Positions 1-6,385 of a stretch of 6,385 nt of DNA are shown here, piece by piece. The notes under the pieces were generated by a model. The model saw only the letters and a program-made list of their open reading frames with translations, searched no databases and was not told where the DNA came from. The stretch spans positions 1-6,385 of the forward strand of contig CAZUAH010000720.1 in NCBI GenBank assembly GCA_964617665.1. Reading direction: 5' to 3'. This DNA is from JADHUC01 sp964617665 (GTDB taxonomy: Bacteria; Planctomycetota; Planctomycetia; Pirellulales; Pirellulaceae). Every line of letters starts with the position of its first letter. Position 1 is the first letter of the stretch. The translations under genes and the position numbers were made by a program.

Positions 1-252
1 GACGGCCTGATCATCAACGGCCAGACGGGCGATGACTCGCTGATCGTCGACTTTGCCGGTGGAGACCTCACCACGCCCATCGAGTACAACGGCGGCGATC
101 CTTCGTCGGGGGCGGGAGATTCGTTAACGGTCACCGGCGGCGATGGCTTCGCCTCGCTCACGTACGACATGACCGGGGCAGGTGCCGGCAAGCTGACCTT
201 CGATGGCTCGTCGGCGATCAGTTTCACGAGTCTCGAACCAATTCTGGTCGAG
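1..252 (+). other. Protein module: GQTGDDSLIVD-type beta domain (cut by left edge)
   Basis: Residues 1-84 of the frame. The segment starts with DGLIINGQTGDDSLIVDF, continues through EYNGGDPSSGAGDSLTVTGG and ends near AISFTSLEPI. The pattern, an Asp/Gly-rich loop followed by a hydrophobic strand and then a GAGDSLTVTGG turn, resembles modules I associate with very large planctomycete secreted proteins; this is recollection, not a search result. GQTGDDSLI also loosely fits a single RTX-type nonapeptide (GGxGxDxLx), but there is no tandem run of them. The module probably begins upstream of the window. It does not recur later in the window. Confidence 0.5.
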
Positions 253-3200
253 CCGACAGCCGCAACGGTGACGATCAACATCGATCCCTCGGATACCAAT
301 CCCGGCGTGACCACCGAGTTCACTTCAGCAGGCGCAGGGACCACCAAAGTGTCCGCCACCGGCGTGGCCTACGAGGAGATGACATTCGCCAACCCCACGG
401 GGCAGCTGATTGTCAATGGTGACCCGACGCATGCGGACAACATTAAGTTCACTTCGCTCGGAAGCGGTTTTGACGCCGCGGTGACTATTGACGGCCAGGC
501 TGGTGCCGACGCGGTGACACTCGACACGGTGTTTACTCTCGGGTCGGCGGCCTCCACGGGCGACGTCTCTATCACGTCCGAGGCCATCAATCTGAACGCC
601 GATATCAATACAGACGGTGGTACCAACGCGGGTTCCGTGACGTTGAATGGTGCGGTGACCACTGGCGCGCTTGTAGCTATCGATACAGATGCGAGTGGAG
701 GGGACGGCGATGTTTCCATTGGAAGCACGCTCGAGCTCGGCGATAACCTCACAATCCGTGCGGGTGGTGGAATCGCAACGTTCACCGGGGGCGTGACGAT
801 TGGGACGAACAATATCACCGTGGAGAGCTCTGCGACGACGGTGAGCACGGCGGGTATCAGCGGCTCGACGGGCCACGTGGACATCAATGCGAGTACCAAA
901 ACCGACGTGGATGGTGCGATCACACTGGGCGGTGACGGCAATGTGAACCTGGAACGTGCGGTAGTGAGCAACGTAGACGTGACCTCGGTGGGTGGCGTTA
1001 TTACCTTCGAGGGGCCCACATCGACGGACGCTGGTCCGGTTCAGGTAAGCACCGGCGCGACTGCGGCCGGGAACGTGCAATTCCAGAGCACACTGATGCT
1101 GGGCGCTGATCTAACGATCACGACTGGCAGCGGGGACATTGTGCTGGACGGGGCGATAGACGGCAATCAGGCCTTGATCCTGAACAGCACGGGTACGACG
1201 GACATCAACGGGGAGATAGGCGGGACGACGGCGGTAGCCAGCCTGACGACCAACGCGGGTGGGACGACGGAGATCGGCGCGAATATCAGCGGCCAGGGGA
1301 GTTCTCAGACGTATAACGACACGGTGGAGTTGACGGCCAGCGTGACGTTGACCGACGCGGGGACGATCAGCTTCGAGCAGACGGTCGACGGGCCCTATGA
1401 CCTGACGTTGGCCGGTGGCGGCGACGCGGTGTTCAAGGGGAAGGTGGGCGACACGACGGCGTTGGGTGACGGCACGGGCGCGGCGTTGCTGTTGAACATG
1501 ACGGGCGCCGGTGGGATGGAGTTCCACGACACGGTGGACACGGCTTCGGGGATCACGCAAGCGGGTACGGCTGGGACGGTGACCTTCCGGGGCGACGTGA
1601 CGGTAGCCGCGGGCAACACCGGCAGCACGTTCGATGGCAGCCTGGTGCTGGATGGTTTGACGTTGGACGCCGAGGGGACGGTGACCATCGGCAGCGACGG
1701 GACGGATACGCTGACGATCTCGGACTCGTTGGTGACGATCGACACGTCCAGTGCGAACACGCAGGTGGAGATCAACGGGGCCACCACGCTCGATTCGGAC
1801 CTGACGGTGAGTTCGGGCAGCGGAACGATCCAACTGGACGGGACGATCAACGGCGGGAACGGCCTGATCCTGAACAGTTCGGGGACCACGGATATCAACG
1901 GGGCGGTGGGCCAGACGACGGAGTTGGCCAGCATCACCACGGACGATGCAGGGGGCGGCAGCGAGGTGACGCAACTGGGTACCAGCTTGAAGGCCCAGGC
2001 GATGACGTTCAACGACGGGGTGACGCTGGACACGCAGTCGATCACGCTAACGGACACGACCTCGGCGCCGGGCGACGTGTTGTTTGCTGGTACGGTCCAG
2101 GGGAACCAGGACCTGGTGCTGAACATTGCGGGCAGCACCACGTTTGCCGGTGCCGTGGGCGGCGCGGGTGCCGGGACGGCCATCGGCGACGGCACGGGTG
2201 CGTCCGTGACGATCAACTCCAGTGGAACCACGGAGTTTGCCAGCACGCTCCGCACGGCCGAAGGGATCGTGCAGGCCAACGCGGCGGGCTCGGTCACCTT
2301 CCGCCAGGACGTGGACGTGCTGGGCGGCACCACGGCCAGTAACTTCGAGAGCGGTGTAGAACTGGCCGGACTGACGTTCGCCTCGGCGGGCGAGATCACC
2401 TTGGGCAGCGCCACGGCCAACGAAGACGCCTTGACGATTTCGGGTGCCTTGGTGACGATCGATACCGCAACGGCCAACAAGACGGTCACGGTCTACGCCG
2501 ATACAGATCTGTCGTCGGGGCTGACGATAACGACCGGCAGCGGCAACATCGTGCTCACCGGCGTGATCGACGGGAACCAGGCGGTGATCCTCAACAGTTC
2601 GGGCACCACCGACATCAACGGGGTGATTGGCGGCAACACGCCGGTGGGCAGCCTGACGACCAACGCGGGCGGCACGACGGAGATTGGGGCCAACATCAGC
2701 GCCCAGGGAAGTACGCAGACGTACAACGACGCGGTGGACCTGACGGCCAGCGTGACGCTGAGCGATGCGGGCGCGATCACCTTCAAGGAGACGGTGGACG
2801 GTCCGTACAACCTGACCTTGGCCGGTGGCGGCAGTGCGGTCTTGGAGAAGGCCGTGGGCAGTACGAACGCCCTGGGCACGGCCATGGGTGCCGCGCTGGC
2901 GTTGAACATGGACGGCACGATGCGGTTCGACTCGACGGTGGCCACGCAGTCGGGGATCAATCAGGCCGACGGGGCCGGGGTGGTGACCTTCAAGGATAAC
3001 GTGACCGCGGCGGCAGGCGACACGGGTAGCAGCTTCGGCGGCAGCGTGGTGCTGGACGGGATGACCTTCGACGCCGAGGGGACGGTGACCCTCGGTAGCG
3101 ACGACAGCGATACGCTGACGGTTTCCACGGACCTGGTGACCATCGATACGGCCAGCGCCAACACCCAGGTGGAGATCAACGCCGCCGCCACCCTCAGCCA

Positions 3201-6200
3201 CGACCTGACGATCACCACCGGCAGCGGCACGATCCAGCTGGACGGGAGGATCAACGGCAGCCAGGCGTTGGCACTGAATACCACGGGGACCACGGATATC
3301 AACGGGGCGGTGGGCCAGACGACAGAGTTGGCCAGCCTGACGACCAACGCGAATGGAACCACCGAAATCGGGGCCAGCCTCAAGGCCCAGGCGATGACGT
3401 TCAACGACGCGGTGACGCTGGATACGAAGTCGATCACGCTGAGCGACACGACTTCGGCGGGCAACGTGTTGTTTGCTGGTACGGTCCAGGGCAACCAGGA
3501 CCTGACTCTGGCCATTGCCGGGACGACCACGTTCCAGGCGGCCGTGGGCGGCGCGGCGGCCGGGACGGCCATCGGGGACGGCACGGGCGCGTCGGTGACG
3601 ATCAACTCCAGCGGGACCACGGAGTTCCAGAGCACCGTGCGGACGGCCGAGGGAATGGTGCAGGCCAACGGTGCGGGCTCGGTCACCTTCCGCCAGAACG
3701 TGGACGTGCTGGAAGCAGATGCGGCCAGCAACTTCCAGAGCGGCGTGGTGCTGGACGGTTTGACCTTTACCTCTGCCGGAACGGTGACCTTGGGCAGCGC
3801 CACGGCCAACGAGGATGCCCTGACGATTTCCGGCGCCCTGGTGACGATCGACACGTCGGCGGCCAACAAGCTGGTCACGGTCAACACCGATACGGATCTG
3901 TCGTCGGACCTGACGATCTCCAGCGGCAGCGGCAACATCGTGCTCAACGGCGTGATCGACGGGAACCAGACGGTGATCCTCAACAGTTCGGGCACCACCG
4001 ACATCAACGGGGTGATCGGCGGCAACACGCCGGTGGGCAGCCTGACGACCAACGCGGGCGGCACGACGGAGATCGGGGCCAACATCAGCGCCCAGGGGAG
4101 TACGCAGACGTACAACGATGCGGTGAAGGTGACGTCGAGCGTGACGTTGACCGATGCCGGTGTGATCACGTTCAAGGAGACGGTGGACGGCAACTGGAAC
4201 CTAACGTTGGCTGGTGGCGGGAGTGCGGTGTTCGAGAAGTCGGTGGGCAGTACGTCGCCGTTGGGTACGGGCAGTGGAGCGGCCTTGTCGTTGACCATGG
4301 ACGGGACGACCCGTTTCGGTTCGACGGTGTCCACGGGATCGGGAATCAGCCAGTCTGGCACGGCCGGTACGGTGACGTTCCATGAGGGCTTGACGCTCGG
4401 GGCGGGCGACACGGGCAGCACGTTCGACGGGAACGTGGTGTTGGACGGTCTGACGCTGGACGCCGAGGGGACGTTGACGTTCGGCAGCGAGGGCTCGGAT
4501 ACGTTGATGATATCGGACTCGTTGGTAACGCTTGACACGTCCAGCGCGAACGAAGCCATAACAGTCAACGCCCAGACTGACATGGGTGGCCAAAGTCTGA
4601 CATTGGACGCCGGTTCTGGCGGGAACATAACGGTCGCTGCGCCCGTGATCAACGGCGGGGACATGACGGTGCTGGATGGGGCGGTTCAGTCGTACCAGGG
4701 GCTGTTGGTGAATGTGTTGAGCATTCAGGATGCGACCGCGAGTGTCGCGTTTAACGCAGCGGTGGGCACGACGAGTACGATCGACGTCACCAGCGGTGGG
4801 ACGATCGTAGTCGATGGGGCCATGAACTCTGGCGGGAGCGACATCACGATGAATGCCAGCTCCGGGCTCATCAGAATCCTCGAACCTGTGAGCAGCACGC
4901 CAGGCACAGGAGGGACGTTGGCGATCACGGGCGCTGTAGATATCGCGGCGTCGGTAATGGCAGGGGCTGGGGATATTGCGATCAACGGCAGCACTACTGG
5001 AACTAGCGATCTGAGCGTTGATGCTGACATTAGTTCCTCCGGTGGCATTGAGCTTCGAGCACCCAGAGACATCATTGTTGGGGCCAAAGTCCAGACAACG
5101 GGATTGGCGGCGGACATCCTGTTGACCGCGGACGCGGACGCGGACGGCATCGGCGGTGTGCAAGTACAGACGGTTGGCCAACTGGATTCGGCTCGTGGCG
5201 TCACGGTCGAGGGTTCGGATCTGTGGATCACGGGTGCGGGGGTCGGTGAGCCGCGCGACAGTGTCGAAGTGCAGGCGGAGGGGGCCAGTCAGCAGATCGT
5301 GGCGGCGGGAGCGATTTCTTTGTCCAGCGGTGCGGCAGCACCGGTCGAAGCGGATATTCTCATTCTTGGGCAGATGACTGCCACGGGCGGCTCGATCGAT
5401 GTCGACGCGGCTGATCGAATCGATCTGCACGACGACATCACCGCCGGGACAGACATCACGCTCGAAGACGCGGTCATCGTGACGGACGACGTGACCGTGA
5501 CTGCTGGCGGAAACGTGACGTTTGAGTCAACCGTCGATGACGACGGAAGTGGTGCCACCGGCTCGGATCTCATCGTCAACGCGCGCGGCACGACGCGGTT
5601 CAATGGTGAGGTGGGTGGGATCGCTCCGCTGGAAAGTGTGACGACGGATGCCGCAGGGGCGACAGAAATCGAGACTGACATCAGTACTTCTGGCGGCACC
5701 GTCACGTTCAATGACCCGGTCCTGCTGACCGGCGACGTGACAATCGCAGACACCGGGACAACCGGAATCACATTCAACGAAACGTTGGACAGCGAGACCG
5801 ATGGACACAACAGTCTGACGCTAACAGCGGCAACCGGCAGTATTGTCTTCGATGGCGACATCGGAGCCGGGACGCCTGGAGACCAGACCCTTGGGATGCT
5901 GACCATTACAGACGCCGTCGGGGTCACGTTTGGCAACAACGACGGCGTCAGCCAAGTCAAGACCGACGAGTCGGTAGACATCGGCTCGGCGAGCGTGATC
6001 ACCAACGGGATCGTATTGAACGGGGGAGCCGGTGGCCAGTTCACGCTCACGACGACGGACGATTCGGTACGGTTCAACGGCCCGGTGGAGCTGCAGACGG
6101 ACGTCCGGTTGGACACGGGCGGCGGAGCAGGGGACGTACTGTTCACGAACGACGCTCCGGTGGACAGCCAGTTGGGCGAGACGAACGACCTGGTGATCGA

Positions 6201-6385
6201 CGCTGGTACGGGCCGCGTGCTGTTCAACGAGGACTTGGGCGGCACGGTCCTTCTTGGCGCGTTGACGGTGGAACACGCATCGGAGGTGGTGTTCGGCCAG
6301 GCGGACGATGAGACGGCGACGGATACCGGGCCGGTCGAGGTGGTGAACACGAACGAGTCGGTAGACATCGGCTCGGCGAGCGTGA
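1..6385 (+). CDS. Giant beta-strand-repeat surface/secreted protein, internal fragment (both ends missing)
   Basis: Frame 1 is open across the entire window, about 2,128 residues, with no stop, frameshift or start that could be the true one. Seen: no cysteine, two tryptophans (codons at 4195 and 5224), few Lys/Arg/His, abundant Gly, Thr, Asp, Val, Ala, Ser and Asn, so the protein is strongly acidic. Short alternating strands and Gly/Asn/Asp turns recur, with motifs such as GTTDING, SLTTNAGGTTEIGANI and TYNDAV. Residues 1-370 are unique modules, 371-1532 an A-B-A'-B'-A'' repeat array, 1533-1900 diverged sequence, and 1901 onward a second repeat class. Known: such composition is typical of filamentous-haemagglutinin-like or beta-strand-repeat extracellular proteins, which are common in Planctomycetes. 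Inferred: an exported, elongated beta-solenoid with an adhesive or structural role. No signal peptide, sorting signal, dockerin or autotransporter domain lies in the window, so the export route and anchoring are unknown. No catalytic motif is recognised. Confidence 0.93.
253..540 (+). other. Protein module: MTFANPTGQLIVNG-type beta domain
   Basis: Residues 85-180. It opens with ATVTINIDPSDTNPG, carries EEMTFANPTGQLIVNG in the middle and ends in AAVTIDGQAGADAVTLDT. The FANPTxxLxVNG core followed by a DGQAGADAVTL loop is a recurring pairing in giant repeat proteins of Planctomycetes as I remember them. The closing loop echoes the GQTGDDSLIVD loop of the preceding module, so the two may be distant relatives. 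No enzymatic signature is visible. The role is inferred to be structural, forming the segment on the N-terminal side of the repeat array. Confidence 0.5.
541..1110 (+). other. Irregular beta-strand region N-terminal to the repeat array
   Basis: Residues 181-370. Short strand-turn segments such as GDVSITSEAINLNADINTDG, SVTLNGAVTTGALVAIDTD and DNLTIRAGGGIATFTGGV follow one another without a fixed period. The sequence resembles filamentous-haemagglutinin-like strands (INLNADI, VDINAST, NVNLERA). Towards its end, GNVQFQSTLMLGADLTITTGSG leads directly into the first A unit, and the VQFQSTLMLGAD stretch resembles the strands that precede later units. Codon choice here looks a little less uniform than inside the array (more AAT, ACA, GGA), consistent with older, non-homogenised sequence; this is an impression, not a calculation. 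Confidence 0.55.
1111..1800 (+). repeat. Repeat unit A (first copy, 230 residues)
   Basis: Residues 371-600, from LTITTGSGDIVLDGAIDGNQ to TTLDSD. Landmarks in order: GTTDINGEIGGTT, SLTTNAGGTTEIGANI, QTYNDTVELTASVTLTDAG, TVDGPYDLTLAGGG, ALGDGTGAAL, AGTVTF, GSTFDGSLVLDGLTLDAEGT and ISDSLVTIDTSSAN. The same landmarks return in the same order at 2521 and 3910. Compared with A', this copy is two residues longer, and the extra residues lie in NMTGAGGMEF (A' has NMDGTMRF). The DG-x-x-LxL element occurs twice within the unit (AIDGNQALIL and TVDGPYDLTL, 76 residues apart), so the unit is itself built from smaller strands. Confidence 0.9.
1801..2520 (+). repeat. Repeat unit B (first copy, 240 residues)
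   Basis: Residues 601-840, from LTVSSGSGTIQLDGTINGGN to DTDLSSG. It is related to A over its full length (same GTTDING start and same LTISxxLVTIDTxxAN end) but has its own middle: SLKAQAMTFNDGVTL, DVLFAGTVQGNQDL, AIGDGTGASVTINSSGTTEF and SVTFRQDVDVL. It is five residues longer than B'. Four extra residues lie in TTDDAGGGSEVTQLG, where B' and the A units have the usual TTNAxGTTEIG, and one lies in SAPGDVLF against SAGNVLF. These two differences account exactly for 720 versus 705 bases. Confidence 0.9.
2521..3204 (+). repeat. Repeat unit A' (second A copy, 228 residues)
   Basis: Residues 841-1068, starting 1,410 bases after the first A unit. Landmarks: LTITTGSGNIVLTGVIDGNQ, GTTDINGVIGGNTPVGSLTT, TTEIGANISAQGSTQTYNDAV, TVDGPYNLTLAGGG, MGAALALNMDGTMRF and LVTIDTASAN. 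Its first quarter (2560-2736) is nearly identical at the DNA level to the same part of A''. I count five mismatches in 177 bases, four of them synonymous. Its last quarter is more diverged from A'' than that, with GMTFDAEGT and VSTDLVTIDTASAN in place of GLTLDAEGT and ISDSLVTxDTSSAN. Confidence 0.9.
2560..2736 (+). repeat. Near-identical DNA block, copy 1 (in A')
   Basis: A 177-base block paired with 3949-4125. By eye there are five mismatches: one replacement (GCG against ACG at 2581) and four third-position synonymous changes. The longest exact run is 56 bases (2629-2684 against 4018-4073), preceded by an exact run of 46 bases (2582-2627). The flanking parts of the two units are clearly more diverged. 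Confidence 0.9.
3205..3909 (+). repeat. Repeat unit B' (second B copy, 235 residues)
   Basis: Residues 1069-1303. It follows A' without a linker, as B follows A. Landmarks: LTITTGSGTIQLDGRINGSQ, GTTDINGAVGQTTELASLTT, GTTEIGASLKAQAMTFNDAV, NVLFAGTVQGNQDLTL, AIGDGTGASVTINSSGTTEF, SVTFRQNVDVLEAD and ALTISGALVTIDTSAANK. Short exact DNA runs are shared with B, for example the bases coding KAQAMTFND and VLFAGTVQG. It has the regular TTNANGTTEIGA segment that the first B unit lacks, so B' is probably nearer to the ancestral form there. Confidence 0.9.
3910..4596 (+). repeat. Repeat unit A'' (third A copy, 229 residues; last of the array)
   Basis: Residues 1304-1532, starting 1,389 bases after A'. 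The beginning (VIDGNQTVIL, GTTDINGVIGGNTPVGSLTT, GANISAQGSTQTYNDAV) matches A' almost exactly. The later part (GTAGTVTF, GSTFDG, LDGLTLDAEGT, ISDSLVTLDTSSAN) matches the first A unit better. After codon 4549 the sequence leaves the consensus (EAITVNAQTDMGGQS), and no B unit follows. It contains one of the two tryptophans of the window (GNWNLTLAGGG), where the other A copies have GPYxLTLAGGG. Confidence 0.88.
3949..4125 (+). repeat. Near-identical DNA block, copy 2 (in A'')
   Basis: Partner of 2560-2736, offset by 1,389 bases. It covers VIDGNQTVIL through TQTYNDAV. Immediately after it the units part: KVTSSVTLTDAGVITF here against DLTASVTLSDAGAITF in A'. Confidence 0.9.
4597..5700 (+). other. 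Diverged, mostly non-repeated beta-strand region between two repeat arrays
   Basis: Residues 1533-1900. It starts with LTLDAGSGGNITVAAPVING, a degenerate echo of a unit start. It continues through strand-turn segments (VAFNAAVGTTSTIDVTSGG, GAGDIAINGSTTG, ADISSSGGIELRAPRDIIVG) and an Asp-rich loop at 5128-5148. Next come GQLDSARGVTVEGSDLWITG, DSVEVQAEGASQQIVAAGAI and PVEADILILGQMTATGG. From about 5479 it regains array-like elements (VTVTAGGNVTFESTVDD, RGTTRFNGEVGG, SVTTDAAGATEIETDIS) that resemble the GTTDINGxxGG and SLTTNAGGTTEIGANI parts of A. I see no gene boundary here; the frame stays open throughout. Confidence 0.6.
5128..5145 (+). repeat. GCGGAC hexanucleotide x3 encoding an acidic DxDxDG loop
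   Basis: Three tandem GCGGAC hexamers code Ala-Asp three times, followed by GGC ATC GGC GGT, giving TADADADGIGGV. Asp at alternate positions followed by Gly is the pattern of DxDxDG calcium-binding loops. Calcium binding is an inference; no second loop or helix is visible nearby. Confidence 0.6.
5701..6066 (+). repeat. Repeat unit C1 (second repeat class, 122 residues)
   Basis: Residues 1901-2022. Order of landmarks: VTFNDPVLLTGDVTIADTG, ITFNETLDS, NSLTLTAATGSIVFDGDIG, LGMLTITDAVGVTFGNNDG and then DESVDIGSASV followed by ITNGIVLNGGAGGQFTLTTTD. The same order is seen in the next segment. Its beginning resembles the TYNDTVELTASVTLTDAG part of the A units, so class C probably shares an origin with the A/B strands but has a different, shorter period. 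Confidence 0.75.
5966..5998 (+). repeat. 33-base exact direct repeat, copy 1
   Basis: Identical base for base to 6353-6385, 387 bases apart. It encodes ESVDIGSASV in the main frame. The base before it differs between the copies (G here, A in the other), so the repeat has a sharp left edge. Confidence 0.92.
6067..6385 (+). repeat. Repeat unit C2 (cut by right edge)
   Basis: Residues 2023-2128, truncated by the window. It lines up with C1: VRFNGPVELQTDVRLDTGG, VLFTNDAPVDS, NDLVIDAGTGRVLFNEDLGG, LLGALTVEHASEVVFGQ and NTNESVDIGSASV. Most of the unit is diverged from C1, but the segment coding ESVDIGSASV is identical in DNA. From unit start to ESVDIG it is seven residues longer than C1 (96 against 89). 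More copies are expected downstream. Confidence 0.75.
6353..6385 (+). repeat. 33-base exact direct repeat, copy 2 (reaches window end)
   Basis: Second copy of 5966-5998. Because it touches the last base of the window, the true length of identity may be longer. Confidence 0.92.

Noticed and set aside
19..57. RTX calcium-binding nonapeptide (GQTGDDSLI) and a similar one at 493-525 (GQAGADAVT)
   Set aside because: Single, imperfect occurrences without the tandem GGxGxDxLx run that defines RTX repeats. Kept only as a loose resemblance.
379..381. In-frame ATG codons as possible start sites (e.g. 379, 1096, 1498)
   Set aside because: The frame is open upstream of every one to the window edge and the repeat or module pattern continues across them. 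I saw no convincing ribosome binding site, intergenic gap or signal peptide.
369..1019. Minus-strand Val/Pro/Ser-rich frames here and at 1395-2489, 2493-2960, 2961-4664, 4725-5231 and 5289-6368
   Set aside because: Their wobble positions face the wobble positions of the sense gene, the usual position for long GC-driven shadows. The products are low-complexity and mirror the sense repeats.
325..1080. Minus-strand open frame of about 250 codons, and similar ones at 1111-1974, 2047-3201, 4201-5430, 5527-5808 and 5821-6276
   Set aside because: They are in codon register with the sense gene, and their Arg/His-rich products have no recognisable domain. They overlap a continuous, repeat-structured sense frame.
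1111..4596. CRISPR array or non-coding tandem repeat
   Set aside because: Repeat units are 684-720 bases, in-frame, protein-coding and contiguous. There are no short identical repeats separated by unique spacers.
4552..4600. Break, frameshift or insertion at the end of the repeat array
   Set aside because: Sequence leaves the repeat consensus here but the frame stays open and beta-strand style continues. No terminal inverted repeats or target duplication were seen.
5156..5377. Short plus-strand open frame of 73 codons, Arg-rich
   Set aside because: It lies out of frame inside the giant gene, with no recognisable domain and no support for separate translation.

Overview
The whole window is the inside of one giant protein-coding gene on the + strand. 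Frame 1 (codons starting at base 1) is open from the first base to the last: about 2,128 codons with no stop. Neither the start nor the end of the gene is present. The product has no cysteine and only two tryptophans, and it is very rich in Gly, Thr, Asp, Val, Ala, Ser and Asn. Alternating hydrophobic/polar runs such as GTTDING, SLTTNAGG, TTEIGANIS and DLTLAGGG recur throughout. This is the look of a secreted or surface beta-strand-repeat (beta-solenoid, adhesin-like) protein. The high-GC base composition and module style recall giant secreted proteins of Planctomycetes (Pirellulaceae-like) as I know them. Verrucomicrobia, Cyanobacteria or Proteobacteria cannot be excluded from sequence alone.

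Layout of the single reading frame: (i) 1-540, two non-repeated modules, one with a GQTGDDSLIVD loop and one with a MTFANPTGQLIVNG core. (ii) 541-1110, irregular beta-strand sequence. (iii) 1111-4596, five consecutive units of about 230-240 residues alternating between two related types, A-B-A'-B'-A''. This makes a higher-order AB period of 1,410 then 1,389 bases. (iv) 4597-5700, diverged, mostly unique beta-strand sequence with a DxDxDG acidic loop. (v) 5701-6385, a second and different repeat class (C1, C2) that runs off the right edge, with a 33-base exact repeat at 5966-5998 and 6353-6385.

There are no separate genes, RNA genes, mobile elements, promoters or terminators that I can support, and no intergenic space. 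The long open frames on the opposite strand are shadows of the GC-biased codon usage of this gene. The real interest is in the repeat architecture: a two-unit higher-order repeat, a near-identical block shared by A' and A'', and signs that A'' is a mosaic of A'-like and A-like sequence. I found no evidence of an undescribed multi-gene system.
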